Below, in pieces: positions 55,803 through 64,000 of a DNA stretch of 64,000 bases. Source of the DNA: Clavaria fumosa (lineage: Eukaryota; Basidiomycota; Agaricomycetes; Agaricales; Clavariaceae); the NCBI GenBank assembly GCA_951802425.1, contig OX637796.1:682001-746000 (forward strand). Reading direction: 5' to 3'. The stretch's first letter is position 1; every line of letters begins with the position of its first letter. A program made the translations under genes and the position numbers. The notes under the pieces are model-generated. The model did no database searches and was not told the origin of the DNA. It worked only from the letters and a program-made list of their open reading frames with translations.

Positions 55803-56952
55803 CAGTACTTTGTGTGCTCTTGTTTTCCGTCCGTCTCTTTGAATCTTCCGCCGCCGTGTGTGGTATTTCTTCTCCTGTTGATGGTGCGCTCATAAAGATT
55901 CTTTCTCGCTCAATGATATCCTATCTGTTCGAATTGGCCTTCCCCGTCGTTGGCGCTCAGTTATGCTTCTGCATCCTCTTCGCCAAGTTCGTTCTCGAGC
56001 CTGTTCTCATGCCCCGATGGTTTGGCGCCAATTACACCCGCTTGGACCTCATCAATCGGAGGTCATTTACGAATCATGTTATGTCCCTGGCCCTCAAAGT
56101 ATGCATATTCGTCGTTGGCACATATCCATGGTCGTCAGTCTTCTTCGCGAAACGGCAATACAGTGCCAGAACAGAGTCAGATCGCGACCATGACCCGAAC
56201 ATTACCCTGGGTGACCTTCTCGGTAAGTGATAACAGATTCCAACTTCGCTGTAACGCGTTCTTGATGATACTCCACAAGCTTGGTGTTACCTCACGGTGC
56301 CTGTGATGTTTCTGTTTGAGATCACCTATCGCATACGAATATCCTTGGTGTCCTTAATTCATCACATTGCAAGCATTATGATAACCATCTTCGGTGTGGT
56401 GGTCATAATAGCCAACAAGCGAAACGGCCGCGACGCAAAGAATGAATTTCGCCTTATTTTAATTTACGGTGAGCTTCGTAACGCGTCGTTGCCTCAAGCG
56501 CCTGACATGATTACTGTTCTCGGCCAAACACAGGGGCGTTCGAGATGAGCTTTGAAATGTTCCCTCACGTCGTCCTCATCTTTTATCGCATCCGCCGGCA
56601 TCAGCCAAGACTGCTGCGCTTTATGTTTCTCGCGGCGTCCATATCGGTCGGCATCGGTGTGTTCATCGAGCAGATCGCCATCGCGATCTTCTACAAGCGC
56701 GTGTGGAACGAGTGGACTACCCCCTTCATTGTCGTCGGCTTGGTTCTCCACTGCTGTTTTGTCGTGGCGCAGGTGCACGGGGTCCGGCTGTACTGGCAGT
56801 TGTCCCAGAAAATGGCGAATGAGCTCGTGGAACAGCCATCACCGGAGGAAGGAAAAGAGCAACCATGTGTTGTAGCAGCGCCAGAACCAGAAACCAGAGG
56901 ACCGGAAACCGGAAGCCAGGAAACCGTACTCGCCGCAGTTACGGGCACATAA
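55803..56952 (+). CDS. TLC-domain-like multipass membrane protein
   Basis: Three exons are clear: to 56222, 56280-56468 and 56534-56952. About seven membrane helices are predicted: AVLCVLLFSVRLF, SYLFELAFPVVGAQLCFCIL, VMSLALKVCIFVVGTY, YLTVPVMFLFEITYR, IASIMITIFGVVVIIA, SISVGIGVFIEQIAIAIFY and PFIVVGLVLHCCFVVAQV. The paired His in SLIHHIASIM, after a helix with EITYR, and the later MFPHVVLIFYRI resemble the TRAM-LAG1-CLN8 fold of ceramide synthases and relatives. Catalytic function is not proven. The 5' end is unresolved: 55803 follows a good acceptor (atttcag), and no in-frame ATG is seen upstream. The C-terminal tail is Glu/Pro-rich and cytosolic. Confidence 0.6.
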
Positions 56953-57464
56953 TCATTACTATTCTAACGTAGAGGACCTGTTTTCTTTGGGGGTTTTACG
57001 AACAATCCTAATGACAGCACAATACAAACACCGGCGCATCATTTCGTGTGATGTTAGTGTAAAATGGCGCCGAAACAACAACAACAATGCGATCAAGATT
57101 GCGATCGTTTTTGACGTAATGTGTCACCGATCACTGTGACATTGCCACCATTTTGGGTGAGTAGGTCAATATGCTGCCTTGGTCAAATCAAGATAAGAAA
57201 TGGACAGAAAAATGTAATGTGGTCAAAAGATAAAAATATGAGAAGTCAGACCATGGAGAACTGGCCAAGGGCATGGCCCAAAGTGTACAGAGAGTACAAG
57301 GAATAGATAAATAAGATTTAAGTAAATCCACTAGGAAGTCCAGCAGAACCCATGCTTCAGGCCACCACAATGTACATATAAGGACACAAGACACCAACTA
57401 TACTAAGGATTTGGAAGAACCCTTGCGAACGGAATTCTTTCAACCAGGCTGCTAGTCCAAACTC
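56953..57464. other. Intergenic between convergent genes
   Basis: 3' ends of the TLC-like (+) and FAD oxidoreductase (-) genes face each other here. No gene seen; 57160-57330 is AT-rich and CpG-poor, possibly a small repeat remnant. Confidence 0.4.
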
Positions 57465-59552
57465 TCAGAGCTTGAATCCTCCTGTTAGACGCATCACGTC
57501 GAGTGGGTCCACTGACGCACGTATCGCCCTCAACCTGCCCACGTTTTGGCCATATATCCCTTCCACTGACGTATCCCAGATGGCGTAGTTCGGGTACTGC
57601 GGGAGTAGAGTGTCGGATCCCCCTGCACTTGTTCGTCTGGCTTCATCTGCTTGTCTGTGTTCTCCCAGCCGTGACACCAGCGAACGCAAGTATGCGGCGC
57701 TGTGTCTTGCGGCATCGTGCATAACATCATCCGCCGCCGGGTCTGTCCAACTGATGTGGATATTGCTTGGGAAGAAGGCCACGTCGCGGGATGGCGGCCA
57801 GGCGGAGGGGTATGTGCTGTGTTGGTGAACGTCCGGGAGGAACGGTTGTGCGGAGTAGGCGAGGATGGTGAGAGAGTGCGCCTTGAGGCGTTCGCTCCAG
57901 AACTGAAGTCCAGGAGACAAGAACGTGTTGAGTTGGTAGCAAGAAAGTCCAATAATGGAAAACGTACGATCGACTCATTCGCGAGGGCTCGCAGGATAGA
58001 AGGGGAATATTCTCTCGTGGATATTGGATTGAATATATTGCTGAGGGAAACGGTTAGGCGGCGCGGATCCAATTAATAGCACAAGTGGCCGACCGTGCTG
58101 GTTTGCCGTCTCTGAAACTGGCAACCAACGATGCGTAGGATCTCGTGGAGATATCTTTGTAGATCGAAGGGATTTCCAAGAAGTCCTCGAAAATTCCAGG
58201 TGCTACGGTAGGAGCGTCATAGAAAGCGAGGACCGAAAGCATCGTCTGCAAGAAAAATTGGAGCGTATTAAACAACACGGCATGAGTCTGGTGGATGCTA
58301 TTACTTGGCCATGAATAAAACCGAAACAGCCGATTAAAGAAGCCTTCGGGTCCTTGTTATCAGACGAAAACCTGGAAATCGCGTCTGCAAGAAATTCCTG
58401 CTGCGACAACGGGTAGAAAAGCACCCCACCCTAGAATCAAATCAATATAGCACGCAAGCGAGAAAAAAGTAGCCTCTCACCCAAACCATAGTTTGAGGAT
58501 ATGTTCTAAGTACGAATTCGGTGACGATGCCCTGCGTGGAGCTAACTTCTATCTTTCTGGAAAATGGGCGTTGTGGCGTGAGGATGCTCACGAAATTATT
58601 GCCGCCGCCCCTTAAGGCAAAGAACAAATCCGAATTGAATGTTTCGGATACGCGCGTCAATGTGCCGTTAGGCAGCACCAATTCGAATTCTAGAACGTTA
58701 TCGATGGCTAGGCCGTGCTGATTGCTCTTCCACGAATAACCTGAATATCGTTACAATAAAGGTTGGTTGAGGAAAAAGTAAAAGAAAAACGAGCATTAAT
58801 TTACCTCCGCCGAGGGTGAAGCCCGCCACGCCGATGCCAAACAGCCTCGCCCCGACGACGCTCACGTTGTGCACCTCAAGCGCGGCATAGATGGTGGACC
58901 AGTCGAGACCGGCGCCGACGCGCGCCGTCTGCGCGAGCGGGTCAAATGCGATTGTGCGGAAGCGCGACATGGCGATGTGCACGCCGTGCGTGGAGGAGAA
59001 TAATGGGTTGGCCGCGTGCCCACCCCCTTTGACCTAGGTTAGGGGGAGAAAAGGAAGGAAAGAAAGGAAAGAAAAATGATTCAGTCCTATTGGCATGAAT
59101 TTTTCCTGTGTATTGACGGAACGAACAGCGAATGGTGCCCGAGCACGTCCGACGATTTCTAGCTGCCAGCGGTACATGAGTAGTACTTTGGACAAATTTG
59201 AAATAAGAACGCAGCACATACCACCTTTCCCACATCTTCTGGGGTACCAGGCTCAACGCAGCATGCCGCCCGCTGCACACTGGACATTGACCAATGTGAT
59301 ATGCCATCCTCGTACTCCTTGCTGCCTGAATGCAATGTTTCAGGCAAGAATAATAATAAAATGCTTTAACTAAGGCTTGCCATGGTAGTAGACGCTGGAA
59401 GCTGGAGAGATCACCATAGATATCGTCCTGCAGACCGCTGCGAGTGGGTCCTCATAGAGTCGTCTCCAGGTGTACGAGAATAAAGGAACGACTATCAGAG
59501 GTGCCACAGCTACGAGGGCGACGAGTGCGGGCGAGGCTCTTATTGGGATCAT
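57465..59552 (-). CDS. FAD-linked oxidoreductase (PCMH/BBE family)
   Basis: Start ATG 59552 gives a signal sequence ([20 protein letters not shown]). Exons then carry [40 protein letters not shown] (FAD-binding GGGH), [79 protein letters not shown] and, at the C-terminus, the berberine-bridge segment ([36 protein letters not shown]). This is the secreted VAO/PCMH flavoprotein family that oxidises sugars, alkaloid-like or phenolic substrates with O2. The first intron looks like GC-AG (gcaagc to attcag). Introns in 58,000-58,450 are not fully resolved. Confidence 0.85.
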
Positions 59553-59909
59553 GACTAGCCGGGGAGCAGACACAAGACCTCATGGAGGAATAAATGCTCG
59601 GATCGCACTTTCCGTGCGGCAACATCCATTGCAAATTATGCACCTCGAGGCCAAACCACTTCGGAGAAAAATCCGAGGAGCAAGACATGTTGGCAAACAT
59701 CATTCGTTCATAAGCTTGAGCCTAAGTCTGCAGACGGCGGAGAGGAGTGAACATCGTTGGCCTCGTTCACTAGCACAATGGCGGTGTCATATGTCATGGT
59801 AAACAAGCACGTGCTATGCATTCCCTTATCCGGGCGAGATTTAGCTCTCAAATGGGTGCGAGCGACTGGGCCGCGGGGTACATGTCTTCGGTCTACGTAA
59901 ATTCAATAT
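59553..59909. promoter_or_regulatory. Upstream region of FAD oxidoreductase gene
   Basis: 357 bp between the oxidoreductase start and the phosducin-like 3' end. No ORF with a domain. Confidence 0.4.
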
Positions 59910-61094
59910 TCACCCGAGTTCGCCATCCTCAAAGTCAACGTTGTCAGGCTCGTTCATGAACGGAGACGAAATGATGTGGTGTCTGAAAATGAAAACAGTC
60001 AGCAATCAACATGAACGAGGAGAAAAAGACACGCACTTGAGCAGAAACTCATCAATGGTCGCCCTGCCAGCCTCCCAGTCCACACGCACCCAATTGTGCA
60101 CGAGCTGCCCATCCCTGTACACGAGCAAAGTGGGGAGCACGTCCGTATCCACTTCGACGTCTTCCTGGTCTTTTCCGGAGTCTTCCTCTTCCTCTTCCTC
60201 TTCCTCTTCGCCAGCCCCATCAGGCGTGGTGCCGTAAGGGTCTTCGTCATCCCCGTCGTCGTTAGCCTCGCGCCGCGGGGGCCGCCTGAACGAGGACACG
60301 CGCTTCGACACCTTCGTCGACGCAAAGCCGAGCGCCGACGCGCGCGCACGCACGAATTTAGTGTCCGGGTGCGCGCGCGCGAGGCGGCCCAGCGTCTCGT
60401 CGAGCTCGTAGCATCGGTCCAGATACTGTCGTTTGCATGTCCGTCTGATGAGATCCATCGTGCCCGGTAAAGAGGAAAGAAACACACGGGGTCATATAGA
60501 TGCACCACGACCGATACCCCTCGGCCCTCGCGCTCCACAGCACGCACGAAGCCCTCGGCCCCCACCTCTCTCAGGTGCCCAAAGCGCGCCTTCCCCCGTC
60601 CCTGTGCGTCCACTCTCCGCCGCCCCAGCACTGACTCCGCCAGCTCGTCCACGGAGCCGTGCCCGTCGAGCGCCTCCCGCTCCTGCCCATACGGCACGGT
60701 GATCGCAGACCGCTCCATACGCGACCAGAGCGCGTCCGCTTCCAGACGACGCTGCGCCTTCTCGCGCTCCACCGCTTCTGCGCGGTCCCGCAGCACGCCT
60801 TTCACCCCCGTCCGGCCATCGCCGAGTCCGATGCTGTGCTGCTCCCGTTGATGCTGCGCGCGGAAGTCGCCGCCGTCGGGATTGGGAGCGAAGGAGATGC
60901 GTTTGTCACTGCCGCTGTCGTCAAAACTATCGTTGTCGCTGTCTGTGCGAACGGGCGAGGACGAGCGCTCGGGCTCTCGGAACAGCTCGCCTGAGAGGGC
61001 CTGGCTCTCGAGATCCGCCTGATTTGGATATCAGTCGTTGCTTATGCGCAAGACAACAGGCGACTGAATGGACCGCAACTTTTTCACGCACCAT
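59910..61094 (-). CDS. Phosducin-like protein (thioredoxin fold)
   Basis: The first exon appears to be only the ATG at 61092-61094, followed by a 73 bp intron; exon 2 then gives MADLESQALSGELFREPE. Acidic N-terminus, DGRTGVKGVLRDRAEAVERE, GHLREVGAEGFVRAVERE and VVVHLYDP lead, after a second intron, to TCKRQYLDRCYELDETLGRL and FVRARASALGFA. A poly-Glu insert follows, then DVLPTLLVYRDGQLVHNWVR and, after a last intron, HHIISSPFMNEPDNVDFEDG. The thioredoxin-like fold lacks the redox CxxC. Phosducin-like proteins help CCT fold G-beta or tubulin/actin; the RxxxV...DWEAG and LLKHHI pattern fits the G-beta (PhLP1) group best. Confidence 0.85.
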
Positions 61095-61618
61095 GTAAGT
61101 AATAGCTGGCAAGTGATATAGTGGTGAGGGTTTGCTAATGTGTTAATTGTTATTGATAAATTGAATGCACGTGACCAGCTTGATGTGAACCCGCCATTGA
61201 ATTCGTTTTCCACAATAATTGCATTGTATAGATACAAATTGAACTTCCTACTCAACGAGGCGGAAACCGGGGAGGAGGAAAGGAAATAATCGGGGAATGC
61301 CTAATGGGAAGAATAAAATCAAGCTGTACCGTGGTCGTGTCATGATGTACATGAAGAAAACAGGGGGTCAGGGGTATCACAAGGACCAAGTATACCCAAG
61401 AGATCCGAAAAGGAAAAGGTGCTACATAGAGAGGTGACTCAAGGAGAAAGGTATATATGTACGATGTGCGAAAGTGAAGGAGTGGTCAAGTTAAATAAGG
61501 GAATAAGGACGACGCAAGGAGGATGGGCCAAGAGAGCAGAAGACAAGAAAAAAATCCGCGGAGAGATGGAACAAGAACATGTGTGTGGCATGCCCAAACT
61601 CAGCTTACGCAAGGTGAG
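61095..61618. other. Intergenic
   Basis: Promoter side of the phosducin-like gene and 3' flank of the F-box gene. Nothing else seen. Confidence 0.4.
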
Positions 61619-63363
61619 CTAAGAACGGGCAGCTGACGTCAGGTGCGACTTGGCACGCACCAAGTCGCCCGCAGTGACCTGGCACCCGTTCCATGCCTCC
61701 AGCCTGACGTCGCGCTCGGCACAGCGGTGGAGCACCTTGGTCCAAAAACGCACCGTGCTCAGACGCGTCGGGTAGACGCGCATGTCCGCCGACGCCCAGC
61801 TCATGTCGCGCACGCACCGCAGCGATGGGAAAGCCTCCAGTCGCAGCAGCGACGACAGTTGCTCCAGCAGCGGGAACAGAGGTGTCGCGTCGCGTCGGCT
61901 CTCGCGCTCCTCCTCCTCCTCGCCGCCGTCGCCCATGGTCGTGGACGACGTCGTGAACGGCAACGAGAGCGCGGACAGCAGCCGCTTGTCGATGTCGCGG
62001 ATCCCGATGAGCTCTACCGTCGGGTGCGAGGGCAGAAGAATGTGCGGCGCGATCCAGTCCGGCATCTGCCAGTTCCACTCCGCGTCCGCTGAGCACACGA
62101 ACTCGCGTAAGTTTGGCAGCCACTTGGCGATCGTCGTCGGCCCGCCGCCGCCTGGGTGCGTCAGGTGCGGTGGCATTGTGAGATAGTGCTCCTCGATCGA
62201 CGAAGTCGAGTGCCCGAGCTCAAGCTGCGTAATTTTCGGGCCGTGCACGCGGAAGAAGTTGGCGAACCCAAAGGACGCGTACGAGAAATCAGCAGAGACG
62301 ACGGATAGGTTGCGCAGGGCGGGCATCTCCCATGCCGCGAGTATGGAAAAGGTGGCGTTGTCAAGTGCAACCTTGAGGGAGCGCAGGCCGGGCAGCGCGA
62401 TCGGGAAGGGGGTCTCGCAGTTTGCGGTGACGTTTAGGTCGCGTGGCGGAGAGAGGAAAGAGAGCTCGAGGTACTCCAGGTGAGCAGCTGTCATCTCCAG
62501 CATGGGTGATACGTGAAGCTGGAACGAGATGTCATCGTAATTGGTCCATGATAGGCGACGAAGGATATTGTTAGGGTGCGCGAGGGCAGAGAAGAGCTGC
62601 TCAGGCGAGCTGCGCGGGTTGCGCAGCTCGTCGAAGCGGTTGCGGCGGACCGAGCGGTTATCCGAGTATACGAGGAGGCGTGGCGCATAGTCGATGATGG
62701 TACGCAGGTCGGCGGGGTCGCAGCGCTCGAGCGCGGGCGTCTCGATATGCAGCCCGCGGATGTGGCGGCCGCTGTGAGGTTGGCACTGCACGAGCTCCTG
62801 GGAGAGCACGGTGTGCGCAAGCGCTTTGGCCTGGCTTGCGCGGCTGATCCAAACGAACTCGTACAGCACCTCTTGCACGAGGGCGTTCCAGCGCTTAGAG
62901 ACGAGGGCGAGCGCGCGTTTGCTCTTCATGCTTGTCCGATACGCGGGGAGGCTACAAGGGCTAGGCTCGAGATAAGAGACACAGCGGGTGGTATCAAGGG
63001 GGTTGGGGTGGATCTGGGTCGCTAGACGGATGATTTGGAGCCAGAGCTCGGAGGGTAAGTCAGCGATGAATCGGTGCTTCAATGGGGCGTCGACGCTGGG
63101 TACACGGACTTTTGAACGCCTGCAATTAGGGTTTGTCAGTGCACAAGAAACATTGAAGAAGATTGTTTAAATGGGTGTTCTAAGCCGAAGCCATCGTGGA
63201 CTCCACGCCATGGAGCTGTGGTCTCCAAGGAGAACAAGGAAAGGGAGCCAGTGACCAATTGAGACAGTACGCACCCTATTGAAGGTGGGCTTTTCATGAG
63301 GAGAGAAAATCTCTGCCTCAGGTCGGAGAGGTCAAAGAGGGGTTTCTTGCCGTAGTTTACCAT
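61619..63363 (-). CDS. F-box protein with LRR-like region
   Basis: Two exons: ATG 63363 (MVNYGKKPLFDLSDLRQRFS) to about 63275, then, after a gtgcgt...attgcag intron, 63140 or so down to the stop at 61619, about 540 residues. The F-box begins HRFIADLPSELWLQIIRLAT and includes ALALVSKRWNALVQEVLYEF. The rest is irregular leucine-rich (MTAAHLEYLELSFLSPP, LPGLRSLKVALDNATFSIL, ALRNLSVVSADFSYASFGFA, ITQLELGHSTSSIEEHYLTM), typical of expanded Agaricomycete F-box proteins. It likely joins Skp1-Cullin ubiquitin ligases; the substrate is unknown. A Glu-rich insert (GGEEEEERESRRDA) breaks the C-terminal part. Confidence 0.85.
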
Positions 63364-64000
63364 GTCGTCGCACGGTAGGTTTTGCCAATTTTTCACGATG
63401 CGCAGAGAGAGAGAGAGAGGGTATTGATGATGTGTTATATATCGCGGAAGGGGAGAAGAGAAGAGAGATGTATTACGAAGAGGAGGGTGAGTATGAGAAT
63501 GAGTAGAGGAAGAGGAGGTGAGAGAGGATGAGAGTCGGTGTGGTGATATTGATGTATGTTACGAAAGGCTGGCAACAAGGCTAAAGAAAAGAGTGTATTA
63601 CCAAATATATTCCCACGATTCGATTTTTTTAATCACCGCGATCCGTGTTCTCTCTCTCTTCTTCTCATAGTCTGTCTCTGTCTGTCTAAAGCAAGTCCAT
63701 CACCGCACAAGAAAAAAGGGGGAGGACGTGTATTGATCGCAACCGTTCAGCGGCGTAATTCCCTTATGGCAATAGGTCGCGAGTAGGAGATGGCAATTCA
63801 GGCAACGTGTTATTACTCACGGTCTCGCACACTTGGACATTGAGTAACGGGGAAGACACCGTCTTTCTCGGAGTGAACGAAAGGAACATGGAACATTCTG
63901 ATAATGTTATCCAATCACGCGTGGGATCATAAACTTGGCAGTAACCAAAGTAAGGAAGAAAACGTCATCTCTCCCTCCTCCGCTGGTACTGCTCCTGCTC
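63364..64000. other. F-box gene upstream region, GA-rich tracts
   Basis: It contains a GA microsatellite (about 63403-63421) and purine-rich runs to 63530, then no recognisable gene to the window end. Confidence 0.5.

Noticed and set aside
57465..59552. Secondary-metabolite gene cluster around the FAD oxidoreductase
   Set aside because: Neighbours are a TLC-like protein, phosducin-like and F-box genes; no synthase, P450 or transporter is present.

Overview
The window is nuclear DNA of a mushroom-forming basidiomycete (Agaricomycete type). Genes are split by 50-80 bp GT-AG introns. Two DUF6699 paralogues, a fungal GH71/99-like protein and chromodomain Ty3/gypsy and IS630-Tc1-mariner elements of the basidiomycete kind all point the same way. 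No genus can be named from sequence alone, and I see no tRNA, rRNA or prokaryotic features.

Bases 1-27,030 are a layered transposon graveyard. (i) 502-8557 is a 5'-truncated Ty3/gypsy chromodomain element on +: gag, protease, RT/RNase H/integrase, chromodomain, then an antisense intron-containing ORF, a polypurine tract and a 699 bp 3' LTR. (ii) A second, minus-strand gypsy element (pieces 8558-9232 and 21870-24418, LTR 24419-25825) is split inside its protease-RT frame by (iii) a 12.6 kb fold-back element (9233-21869) with terminal inverted repeats, a 7 bp target duplication, arrays of a 33 bp repeat and a giant inner palindrome. The fold-back was itself hit by (iv) a CACTA-like non-autonomous element (9595-10982, TSD TAT), (v) a mariner-like element (11315-15054, TSD TA) whose transposase is broken by (vi) a retroposon with a tRNA-like head (11832-12887, 15 bp TSD), and (vii) a solo LTR of the gypsy family, now present once in each palindrome arm. 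A Ty1/copia RT fragment follows at 26040-27030. Nearly every coding lesion I could read is a C-to-T or G-to-A change at CpG, which suggests methylation-linked decay.

Bases 27,124-64,000 are mostly host genes. In order: a coiled-coil protein of unknown role (-), the ubiquitin-like splicing modifier Hub1 (-), an LRR membrane protein (+), a 3.2 kb CpG-poor relic region, tandem DUF6699 genes (+), RSC1/2 with two bromodomains and BAH (+), a cyclophilin (+), the cytochrome bc1 assembly factor CBP3 (+), a HAM1-like protein (+), a single-pass membrane protein (+), a GH71/99-like protein with a long repetitive Pro/Thr/Gln tail and a decayed partial copy upstream (+), a small conserved-looking ORF (+), a TLC-like multipass protein (+), a secreted FAD-linked oxidoreductase (-), a phosducin-like thioredoxin-fold protein (-) and an F-box protein (-). 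These are housekeeping and lineage-specific genes rather than one pathway. Exon chains for Hub1, the LRR protein, RSC, CBP3, HAM1 and the single-pass protein were worked out base by base and close in frame.
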